A DNA stretch of 6,483 bases, from NCBI GenBank assembly GCA_027489915.1, contig JAIXZB010000074.1, positions 1-6,483 of the forward strand, given 5' to 3'. The stretch comes from Rickettsiales bacterium. GTDB taxonomy: Bacteria; Pseudomonadota; Alphaproteobacteria; Rickettsiales; UBA3002. Below the pieces are notes generated by a model. That model did no database searches and was not told the DNA's origin. It saw only the letters and a list, made by a program, of their open reading frames with translations. The position numbers and the translations under genes were made by a program. This document shows, one piece after another, positions 1 to 5,558 of the stretch. Every line of letters starts with the position of its first letter. Position 1 is the stretch's first letter.

Positions 1-43
1 ACGCTTGATTTCTTTTGCCTGCTCTCTATATGCACAGGCATGA
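1..43 (+). CDS. possible C-terminal end of an upstream gene (partial)
   Basis: Reading from base 2 gives thirteen codons (RLISFACSLYAQA) and then TGA at 41-43, which overlaps the ctaG start codon as ATGA. The same kind of overlap occurs elsewhere in the window (surf1/M32 and thrC/M16), so an upstream gene ending here is plausible. In related bacteria the gene before ctaG is often ctaB (heme o synthase) or a very small coxF-like gene, but thirteen residues are too few to identify either. The other two frames are the ctaG frame itself, which stays open to the window edge, and a frame closed by TGA at base 6. This call rests on the overlap only. Confidence 0.3.
   Translation, partial: RLISFACSLYAQA
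5..32 (+). promoter_or_regulatory. weak candidate promoter for ctaG
   Basis: TTGATT (5-10), a 16-base spacer and TATATG (27-32) lie seven bases before the ctaG ATG. Each box matches four of six sigma-70 consensus positions. The spacing to the ATG resembles the better candidates before the DUF983 gene and thrC, but the boxes lie inside the possible upstream coding end. This is weak and could be chance. Confidence 0.15.
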
Positions 44-582
44 GAGATTCTTCCACCCTTACCCATCGCATCCGCCGTCACGCGGCAAGCCTTATCATGG
101 TGGTGGTAGGGATGCTCATGCTCTCGTATGCCTCCGTGCCACTCTACCGCATGTTCTGCCAAATCACAGGATTTGGCGGCACTCCCATGCTTGCTGATGG
201 TGCATCTACAAACGTTGTAAATCACAGTATCAAAGTGCGCTTCAATGCCGATACCGACCCCAGCCTGCCGTGGAATTTCGCCCCCGTCGAAAAAACGGTC
301 ACAGTAAAGTTGGGCGAAAACAGGCTTGCTGCATTCACGGCTGAGAATAATTCCAATGAACCAATTCACGGGGTTGCCACCTATAACGTTATCCCGCACG
401 AAATGGGTCAGTATTTCCAGAAAATCCAGTGTTTTTGTTTCGAAGAACAGGTGCTTGCCGCACACCAAAAAGTGAATATGCCCGTCTCGTTTTTCATCGA
501 CCCTGCAATGCTTAAGAACCCTGAAACCAAGGGTATCTCCGAAGTCACACTTTCCTATACGTTTTTCGAGAAAAAGAAATAG
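40..582 (+). CDS. ctaG: cytochrome c oxidase assembly protein CtaG/Cox11
   Basis: This 180-residue protein is the Cox11-type copper chaperone that delivers Cu(B) to subunit I of aa3-type cytochrome c oxidase. A short basic N-terminus is followed by one membrane helix (about residues 17-36). The rest would form the periplasmic beta-barrel domain. The family's copper-binding cysteines are visible: C131 and C133 in the signature CFCFEEQ (131-137), and C40 just after the helix in the segment MFCQITGFGGT. Length is normal for alphaproteobacterial CtaG. The ATG at 40 gives the usual cytoplasmic tail. The frame is open further upstream to the window edge, but the ATGA overlap with a possible upstream gene favours this start. 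No strong Shine-Dalgarno sequence is visible. Neighbouring ctaE and surf1 fit an oxidase biogenesis cluster. Identification is firm from the motif and the context. Confidence 0.95.
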   Translation: MRDSSTLTHRIRRHAASLIMVVVGMLMLSYASVPLYRMFCQITGFGGTPMLADGASTNVVNHSIKVRFNADTDPSLPWNFAPVEKTVTVKLGENRLAAFTAENNSNEPIHGVATYNVIPHEMGQYFQKIQCFCFEEQVLAAHQKVNMPVSFFIDPAMLKNPETKGISEVTLSYTFFEKKK

Positions 583-601
583 TACGTGCAGGTTACGCAA
601 C

Positions 602-613
602 TGACACTTGTCA
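602..613. promoter_or_regulatory. short inverted repeat between ctaG and ctaE, possible operator
   Basis: TGACA-CT-TGTCA is a perfect 5-base inverted repeat with a 2-base centre, in the 87-base gap between ctaG and ctaE. The centre is too short for a stable RNA hairpin, so a dimeric DNA-binding protein would be the more natural reader. Its right half contains the candidate -35 box TTGTCA (608-613). It does not match the FNR/FixK pattern TTGA-N6-TCAA. Chance is quite possible for a repeat this short. Confidence 0.2.
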
Positions 614-636
614 CTGGCTTTTTTTCTGGTTACACA
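608..636 (+). promoter_or_regulatory. candidate promoter for ctaE
   Basis: TTGTCA (608-613) matches five of six positions of the -35 consensus and is followed, after 17 bases, by TACACA (631-636), which matches only three of six at -10. The spacer contains a run of seven T. The position would give ctaE an untranslated leader of roughly 25-30 bases. The weak -10 box keeps this tentative; ctaE could equally be read through from ctaG. Confidence 0.25.
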
Positions 637-669
637 GTGCCTGAAATCACCGAATGACGGACGTAATCT

Positions 670-1497
670 ATGGCATCGCATCAAACCCACCCTTACCACA
701 TCGTCAACCCCAGCCCATGGCCTATTCTGACCTCTTTTGCACTCATGCTTCTGGTCGTTGGCGCTGCATTCGCGCTGCATAAAGAACCTGCAGGGCACTT
801 CCTACTGCCTATTGGTTTCATTGCGGTGGTGGCTTGTTCCTTCTTCTGGTGGCGCGATGTGATTCGTGAGGGTGTAAAAGACCATGCACATAGCAAAGCG
901 GTTTCAAACGGGTTGCGTGTTGGCATGGTGCTGTTCATCTGTTCGGAAATTATGTTTTTCGTCGCGTTCTTCTGGGCGTATTTCGGTGCGGCGTGGTTTC
1001 CTAAACTGCCGCTAGAAGATACATGGTCCATCGCTGCGGGTGTCTGGCCTCCTGCTAATATCATCACCTTCGATCCGTTCCATTTGCCCTTCCTCAACAC
1101 CCTCATTCTCCTGCTTTCGGGCACTACCGTCACTTGGGCGCACCATGCGCTGGTTGAAGGTAAAAAAAAAAAAAAAAAAAAAGCACTCTGGTGTACCGTC
1201 ATTCTCGGTGCGCTGTTCACCACCTGTCAGGCGTATGAATACAGCCACGCAGCGTTCGGCCTTGCCGATGGTAAATATGCCTCCACCTTCTACCTCGCTA
1301 CAGGCTTTCACGGCGTACATGTGTTGATTGGCACCATCTTCCTTGCCGTTATGCTGCGCCGCGCCTACACGGGCACATTGCAAACCAAGCAGCATCTCGG
1401 TTTCGAGTTCGCCGCATGGTACTGGCATTTTGTCGATGTGGTATGGTTGTTCCTGTTTGTCGGCATCTACTGGCTCGGCGCAGGTACAGCACACTAA
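670..1497 (+). CDS. ctaE: cytochrome c oxidase subunit III
   Basis: This 275-residue protein is subunit III (CoxC/CtaE) of the heme-copper aa3-type oxidase in the cytoplasmic membrane, a seven-helix core subunit that stabilises subunit I and its proton uptake. Family landmarks are present in order: HPYHIVNPSPWP near the N-terminus; E93 in CSEIMFF, matching the conserved buried glutamate of helix 3; TWAHHAL at the end of helix 4; QAYEYSHAAFG after helix 5; TGFHGVHVLIG in helix 6; and WYWHFVDVVWLFLF in helix 7. Length is normal. The start at 670 gives the expected N-terminus, with only a weak ribosome site (ACGGA, 658-662). The striking oddity is residues 165-171, seven lysines all encoded by AAA in one 21-base A run, where homologues carry a mixed polar loop of the same length. 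Any single-base length change there would truncate the protein before helix 6. The frame is intact as given. Confidence 0.97.
   Translation: MASHQTHPYHIVNPSPWPILTSFALMLLVVGAAFALHKEPAGHFLLPIGFIAVVACSFFWWRDVIREGVKDHAHSKAVSNGLRVGMVLFICSEIMFFVAFFWAYFGAAWFPKLPLEDTWSIAAGVWPPANIITFDPFHLPFLNTLILLLSGTTVTWAHHALVEGKKKKKKKALWCTVILGALFTTCQAYEYSHAAFGLADGKYASTFYLATGFHGVHVLIGTIFLAVMLRRAYTGTLQTKQHLGFEFAAWYWHFVDVVWLFLFVGIYWLGAGTAH
1162..1182 (+). repeat. 21-base poly(A) homopolymer inside ctaE
   Basis: The run is 21 consecutive A between GGT (G164) and GCA (A172) and encodes exactly seven AAA lysine codons in the loop between helices 4 and 5. By the usual subunit III topology this loop faces the cytoplasm, where positive charge is tolerated. 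No other homopolymer in the window approaches this length. Runs of this kind are known to provoke replication, transcription and translation slippage. Deleting one A would give a product of about 218 residues ending at 1327; adding one A would give about 189 residues ending at 1238. It could also be a sequencing or assembly artefact. Confidence 0.95.
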
Positions 1498-1510
1498 ACG
1501 CATGTGCGTT
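1497..1510. repeat. small inverted repeat at the end of ctaE
   Basis: AACGCA-TG-TGCGTT is a perfect 6-base inverted repeat starting at the last base of the ctaE stop codon. As RNA it could form a five-pair stem with a four-base loop. The nearest T run (1520-1524) begins about ten bases after the stem, so it does not look like a standard intrinsic terminator. It may be a weak attenuator, an mRNA end stabiliser or chance. Confidence 0.25.
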
Positions 1511-1530
1511 AAATCTGGCTTTTTGTTCAC

Positions 1531-1559
1531 TCGACTCGCGCCTGCAAGTCTATTATAAC
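1531..1559 (+). promoter_or_regulatory. candidate promoter placed for a near-leaderless DUF983 transcript
   Basis: TCGACT (1531-1536, four of six -35 positions), a 17-base spacer and TATAAC (1554-1559, five of six -10 positions) stand directly upstream of the gene. Only six bases separate TATAAC from the ATG at 1566, so transcription would start at or very near the start codon. No Shine-Dalgarno sequence is visible before that ATG, which fits leaderless translation. The -35 box overlaps a GACTC site (1533-1537), a target of the alphaproteobacterial CcrM methylase pattern GANTC. A second possible -10, TATTAT at 1551-1556, overlaps it. Confidence 0.4.
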
Positions 1560-1565
1560 GCACGC

Positions 1566-1928
1566 ATGACATCACCTTCCATAGCACATGTTGCGCTTTC
1601 GCATTGCTGCCCAGCTTGCGGCAAAGGTACGCTCTATGCTGGCATGCTAAAAATTGCGCCTACCTGCACCGAGTGTGGCCAATCCTTCGGTGGTGAAGAT
1701 AGCGGCGATGGGCCAGCTTTTTTTGTGATTCTCATTGTTGGGTTTTTAGTCACCACACTCGCAGGTGTTTCCGAAGTATTGATTGGTATGCCCCTTTGGC
1801 TGCATGCACTTGTATGGATTCCTACCACCTTCATTCTTTCCATTTGGCTACTGCGTGTGTCCAAATCAGCATTGCTTGCATGGCAATATAAAGTCGCACA
1901 TCTGGAAGAAAGCGCACCGCATGAATAG
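1566..1928 (+). CDS. DUF983 family zinc-ribbon membrane protein
   Basis: This 120-residue protein matches the DUF983 pattern: an N-terminal zinc-ribbon-like domain with C15-x2-C18 and C34-x2-C37, the linker GGEDSGDGPAFFVIL (42-56), and two membrane helices (about residues 51-72 and 77-100), with a short charged tail rich in glutamate. Its biochemical role is not established. In alphaproteobacteria it is commonly found between ctaE and surf1, as here, so a part in oxidase assembly or membrane metal handling is an inference from context only. The start at 1566 puts the first CxxC about fifteen residues in, as in the family. An upstream in-frame ATG at 1416 would add fifty residues lying inside ctaE in another frame and is rejected. 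The end overlaps the surf1 start by eight bases, implying translational coupling. Confidence 0.88.
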   Translation: MTSPSIAHVALSHCCPACGKGTLYAGMLKIAPTCTECGQSFGGEDSGDGPAFFVILIVGFLVTTLAGVSEVLIGMPLWLHALVWIPTTFILSIWLLRVSKSALLAWQYKVAHLEESAPHE

Positions 1929-2646
1929 TCTCTTCTGTCCTTCGCGTTACCGCCGCCCCAGCCTGCTTGCGTGGATATGTTTTCTCTCAGCGTTTTTCAC
2001 CCTTATGGCGCTGGGATTCTGGCAGCTTGACCGGCTTGCATGGAAAGAAGAACTGATTGCAAAGCTGGCGGTAAACGGCCAAGCCAAGCCACTACGTGCG
2101 CTACCTACCGATTCACTTCCCGATATGTTTCAAGCCGTCATTATCAAAGGCACATTCGGCAAGCAGGAATTTCACGTCACCCCGCGCTATTATAACGATG
2201 TGCTGGGCTACCATCTGTTCGTGCCTTTCACGCTAGATGATGGTCGCCATGTTATGGTCAATCGTGGCTGGGTACCGGCGGCGCAAAAAGAGCTCGCCTC
2301 ACGGCCAGAATCGGCAACTCCCAAGGGCAAGCAAACCCTTCGGGTGCAAGTGCGCGAAGGCGCAGAACGCCACACCTTCACACCCGAAAGCCAGCCTGAG
2401 AAAAACGTCTGGTTTGGCCGCGATATTACGCGCATGGGCAAGGAAGCTGGTATCGATGTGTTGCCCTACAGTGTCGATGTGCTGATGACGCAAAAGAGCG
2501 CGCAGAACACATTGCCTATCCCTTCCGATGGCACCGTAACGCTTCGCAATGATCACCTGAATTACGCCATCACCTGGTTCTTGATTGGGCTTGCGGCGCT
2601 GATTATTTTTACCGTGTTCCACCGCAAGGATAAAACCACCGCGTGA
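1921..2646 (+). CDS. surf1: SURF1 family cytochrome oxidase biogenesis protein
   Basis: This 241-residue protein is a SURF1/Shy1-type assembly factor, which in bacteria assists heme a insertion into subunit I of aa3 oxidase. It has the family's layout: an N-terminal membrane helix (about 15-33) ending in GFWQLDRLAWK, a large periplasmic domain with VNRGWVP (113-119), and a C-terminal membrane helix (about 216-233) introduced by HLNYAITWF (212-220). H212 lies where bacterial SURF1 proteins have a conserved histidine implicated in heme binding; I assign this by position, not by alignment. The ATG at 1921 is preceded by GGAAG (1904-1908) and overlaps the end of the DUF983 gene as ATGAATAG. An in-frame ATG at 1783 would duplicate the neighbour's coding sequence and is rejected. 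The stop overlaps the GTG of the next gene. Confidence 0.94.
   Translation: MNSLFCPSRYRRPSLLAWICFLSAFFTLMALGFWQLDRLAWKEELIAKLAVNGQAKPLRALPTDSLPDMFQAVIIKGTFGKQEFHVTPRYYNDVLGYHLFVPFTLDDGRHVMVNRGWVPAAQKELASRPESATPKGKQTLRVQVREGAERHTFTPESQPEKNVWFGRDITRMGKEAGIDVLPYSVDVLMTQKSAQNTLPIPSDGTVTLRNDHLNYAITWFLIGLAALIIFTVFHRKDKTTA
2626..2630 (+). promoter_or_regulatory. ribosome binding site supporting the GTG start of the M32 gene
   Basis: AAGGA lies twelve bases before the GTG at 2643, inside the last codons of surf1. It is one of the clearer Shine-Dalgarno matches in the window. With the GTGA stop/start overlap it supports GTG 2643 as the true start instead of a later ATG. Confidence 0.5.
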
Positions 2647-4130
2647 GTGCTTATACCACACTCGAATCCCGCTTTCGTCAGCTCTCCTCCATCGAGGGGG
2701 CATCCGCGATACTGCACTGGGATGCAGCAACTATGATGCCTACTGGCGCCAATGCCGTGCGCGGCGATCAACTTGCAGCGCTTGCTGAAATCGCGCACGA
2801 AAAACTCCTGCGCGAGGATATGCCCGATCTCTTCGCACATGCCGAGCAAGATGTATCTGCCCTCAATGAATGGCAACGCGCCAACCTGCGCGAAATGCGC
2901 CATCGCTACCTGCATGCTGCGGCATTGCCGCAATCGCTCGTTGCCGCACTCACCCGCACGCGGCTCGCGAGCGAACATCAATGGCGACAAAGCAAAGCCG
3001 ATAATGATTACGCCAGTTTCGCGCCGCTCTTTGGTGAAGTTATCGCACTCACGCGCGAAGCCGCACAGGCGAAATCCGAAGCGCTCGGGCTCACCCCCTA
3101 CGAAGCGCTGCTTGATAGCTACGATGGAGGGCTACGCTGCGCGGATATCGACCCACTCTTTGCCGATTTGCGCACATGGTTGCCGTCACTTGTCGATGAC
3201 GTCATTGCACATCAGCGCACGCACCCTGCTCTGCCGCTTAATGCTTCTATTCCCATCTCCAAACAAGAAGCACTTGGGCGCGAACTGATGGCAGCACTCG
3301 GCTTCGATTTCACCCGTGGGCGCATCGATACATCGGCGCATCCGTTCTGCGGCGGCGTGCCAGGCGATGTGCGCCTCACGACGCGTTACCGCGAAGATGC
3401 CTTCACCGATTCGCTCTACGGTGTGTTACACGAAACAGGGCATGCGCTCTATGAAATGGGGTTGCCTGCCGATTGGCGCGGCCTTCCCGTTGCCGATGCA
3501 CGGGGCATGACCGCGCATGAATCGCAATCCCTGCTCGTTGAAATGCAGCTAGCGTTAAGCCCTGCGTTTTTACAGTTTCTCGTGCCTAAACTCCACGCCA
3601 CCTTTGGTGTATCGGGCGAGGCATGGGGCGCAGAAAACCTCACCCGCCATCTCACCCATGTGTCACGCTCCTTCATCCGTGTAAGTGCCGATGAAGTCAC
3701 CTACCCACTCCATGTCATGCTGCGTTACGAGCTCGAAAAATCTATTTTGGCGGGGGATGTGCAAGTAAATGATATTCCAGATGCATGGGATAATGGGTTC
3801 GAGGCGTTATTCGGCCTGCGCCCACCCACCCTCGCCGAAGGTTGCCTACAAGACATTCATTGGCCGGAAGGTATGTTCGGCTATTTCCCCACCTATAGTT
3901 TGGGCGCCATGCTCGCCGCCCAATTATTCGCCCGCTTCAAAGCAGAGTATCCCGCGTGGGAATCCGATATTGCGCGTGGCCACTTCCTCCCCCTCACCAC
4001 ATGGCTCGGCGAAGTGCTGCACAGCAAAGCCTCGCTGCTTTCCACGCCCGAACTCATCCGCAGCGCCACAGGCGCACCCCTTTCCACGAGCGCCTTCAGA
4101 GCGCACTTGCATGCGCGATATCTTCAATAA
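2643..4130 (+). CDS. M32 family metallocarboxypeptidase (carboxypeptidase Taq type)
   Basis: This 495-residue protein is an M32 zinc carboxypeptidase, a cytoplasmic enzyme that removes residues from peptide C-termini. The active-site motif HETGH (263-267) supplies two metal ligands and the catalytic glutamate E264. The third ligand is E293 in the family-specific HESQS (292-296), thirty residues from the first histidine, as in characterised members. Other family blocks are the N-terminal LHWDAATMMP, then DEVTYPLHVMLRYELE and GMFGYFPTYSLGAMLAAQLF near the C-terminus. No signal peptide or membrane helix is seen, and the length is typical. The GTG start overlaps the surf1 stop by four bases, so it is probably translated with surf1. 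It has no obvious link to oxidase assembly; peptide recycling is the likely role. Family assignment is firm, natural substrates unknown. Confidence 0.95.
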   Translation: MSAYTTLESRFRQLSSIEGASAILHWDAATMMPTGANAVRGDQLAALAEIAHEKLLREDMPDLFAHAEQDVSALNEWQRANLREMRHRYLHAAALPQSLVAALTRTRLASEHQWRQSKADNDYASFAPLFGEVIALTREAAQAKSEALGLTPYEALLDSYDGGLRCADIDPLFADLRTWLPSLVDDVIAHQRTHPALPLNASIPISKQEALGRELMAALGFDFTRGRIDTSAHPFCGGVPGDVRLTTRYREDAFTDSLYGVLHETGHALYEMGLPADWRGLPVADARGMTAHESQSLLVEMQLALSPAFLQFLVPKLHATFGVSGEAWGAENLTRHLTHVSRSFIRVSADEVTYPLHVMLRYELEKSILAGDVQVNDIPDAWDNGFEALFGLRPPTLAEGCLQDIHWPEGMFGYFPTYSLGAMLAAQLFARFKAEYPAWESDIARGHFLPLTTWLGEVLHSKASLLSTPELIRSATGAPLSTSAFRAHLHARYLQ

Positions 4131-4133
4131 TAC

Positions 4134-4162
4134 TAGCCACATAGCAGCAAGGCCGCTATAAC
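4134..4162 (+). promoter_or_regulatory. candidate promoter placed for a leaderless thrC transcript
   Basis: TAGCCA (4134-4139, four of six -35 positions), a 17-base spacer and TATAAC (4157-4162, five of six -10 positions) occupy the 39-base gap before thrC. Seven bases separate TATAAC from the ATG, so the predicted start point coincides with the start codon. The only purine-rich stretch, AAGG at 4149-4152, is 17 bases from the ATG, too far for a usual ribosome site. The same TATAAC-to-ATG layout occurs before the DUF983 gene. Confidence 0.42.
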
Positions 4163-4169
4163 CCTGCGC

Positions 4170-5558
4170 ATGCGTTATATTTCTACACGTGGGGCTGCTC
4201 CCGTTTTATCGTTTGATGCTGTGGTGCTTGCAGGCCTCGCCTCTGACGGAGGGCTGTATGTGCCCGAATCGATTCCGCAGGTATCACCCGCAACATTGGC
4301 GCGCTGGGCAACGCTTTCGTATACTGAGCTTGCGGTTGAAGTCATGCACCCATTCATGGGCAAAAGTTTCAGCCGTGAAGCGCTGCGCAGCATGGTCGAA
4401 GATGCCTATAGCACGTTCCGCCACGAAGCGATTGCGCCACTTACCCAACTTTCCTCGCGTCATTTCGTGCTGGAATTGTTTCATGGCCCTACCTTGGCCT
4501 TCAAAGATTTCGCGCTGCAACTGCTTGGAAGGCTGCTTGATGATTTGCTTGCGCGCACGGATAGTAAAGCCGTGGTGCTCGGCGCCACCTCGGGCGATAC
4601 GGGGTCTGCCGCCATTGCCGGCTGCGCGCACAGCACCCGCATGCAATCGGTGATACTCTATCCTCATGGCCGCGTGTCGGATGTGCAGCGCCGCCAGATG
4701 ACGACACTGAACCGCGCCAACGTGCATCCCTTAGCACTCGCTGGCACATTCGATGATTGTCAGGATATCGTCAAAACCCTATTTGCCGACGCAGCATTTC
4801 GCTCAGGCGTGCAGCTTGTGGCCGTCAACTCCATCAATTGGGCGCGTATCTTAGCGCAGGTCGTCTATTATTTCTATGCGGCCTTCGCCCTTGGTGCGCC
4901 TTCCAAGCGTGTCAGCTTCAGCGTGCCTACGGGCAATTTCGGTGATATTTTTGCAGGCTATATTGCGCTGAAAATGGGGCTGCCGATTGAGAAGCTCATC
5001 ATCGCCAGTAACAAAAACGATATTCTCACACGCTGTATGCATAGCGGTGTGTATCATATGAACGGCGTCACCCAAACCTTATCGCCCAGCATGGATATCG
5101 AAATCTCCTCGAACTTCGAGCGCTTGCTGTTCGATTTACATGGCCGCGATGGCGCCCTGATTGCCGAGAAAATGAAAACGTTCCGCGCCAGCAAGTCCCT
5201 TGCCCTTGCGCCCTCTGCCTTAGCGGATATGGCGCAGCATTTTGCTGCTCATGCGTGTGATGATGCACACACGCTTGCCACCATATCCCGCATACATACC
5301 GCATGCGGTTACGTGCTCGATCCTCACACGGCAACGGGTGTTGCTGCAAGCGAAGCGATGCTGCCCGAACTCTCAGGCCCTGTTATCACACTTGCCACCG
5401 CGCATCCTGCGAAATTCCCAGATGCTGTGCAGCAAGCCACAGGCGCGCATCCCGCACTTCCCCATCACCTCGCAGACCTGATGACACGCGAGGAGAAGAT
5501 TACACCTATTGCCAATGATATGGAGGCGGTGAAACGCTATGTGATGGGGCTGGTATGA
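4170..5558 (+). CDS. thrC: threonine synthase
   Basis: This 462-residue PLP enzyme converts O-phosphohomoserine and water to threonine and phosphate, the last step of threonine synthesis, in the cytoplasm. It starts with the threonine synthase N-terminal domain (MRYISTRG, then LAGLASDGGLYVPE). The PLP-binding lysine is K112 in LAFKDFALQLL. The cofactor and phosphate-contacting glycine-rich segments GATSGDTGSAA (138-148) and PTGNFGD (253-259) follow, and ATAHPAKFPDAV lies near the C-terminus. Length and N-terminal domain place it in the long bacterial/fungal class, not the shorter plant-like or archaeal class. The ATG at 4170 gives the canonical N-terminus and has no good Shine-Dalgarno sequence, but a promoter-like -10 sits just before it. 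The stop overlaps the M16 gene as ATGA. No defects are seen. Confidence 0.97.
   Translation: MRYISTRGAAPVLSFDAVVLAGLASDGGLYVPESIPQVSPATLARWATLSYTELAVEVMHPFMGKSFSREALRSMVEDAYSTFRHEAIAPLTQLSSRHFVLELFHGPTLAFKDFALQLLGRLLDDLLARTDSKAVVLGATSGDTGSAAIAGCAHSTRMQSVILYPHGRVSDVQRRQMTTLNRANVHPLALAGTFDDCQDIVKTLFADAAFRSGVQLVAVNSINWARILAQVVYYFYAAFALGAPSKRVSFSVPTGNFGDIFAGYIALKMGLPIEKLIIASNKNDILTRCMHSGVYHMNGVTQTLSPSMDIEISSNFERLLFDLHGRDGALIAEKMKTFRASKSLALAPSALADMAQHFAAHACDDAHTLATISRIHTACGYVLDPHTATGVAASEAMLPELSGPVITLATAHPAKFPDAVQQATGAHPALPHHLADLMTREEKITPIANDMEAVKRYVMGLV

Noticed and set aside
693..1223. Another long - strand frame over ctaE
   Set aside because: It is a shadow of the real coding sequence, with no ribosome site and no recognisable protein.
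1040..1327. Alternative + strand frame through the poly(A) run
   Set aside because: Not a separate gene; it is only the frame that would be read after loss of one A from the run, with no start signals or family resemblance of its own.
1497..1524. Intrinsic terminator after ctaE
   Set aside because: The stem is only five or six pairs, and the T run starts about ten bases after it, so it does not have the expected terminator shape.
1416..1565. Fifty-codon N-terminal extension of the DUF983 protein from an upstream ATG
   Set aside because: The segment overlaps the conserved C-terminus of ctaE in a different frame, and the family starts near ATG 1566.
1012..1587. Long open frame of 191 codons on the - strand over ctaE
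   Set aside because: It lies opposite the strongly conserved subunit III gene, includes a phenylalanine run that is only the complement of the poly(A) tract, and resembles no family I know.
1783..1920. Forty-six-codon N-terminal extension of SURF1
   Set aside because: It overlaps the membrane helices of the DUF983 gene in another frame; SURF1 homologues begin shortly before the first membrane helix, matching ATG 1921.
4101..4116. Inverted repeat GCGCA...TGCGC near the end of the M32 gene
   Set aside because: It has five-base arms with a six-base spacer inside coding sequence and no T tract; such GC-rich repeats are expected by chance.
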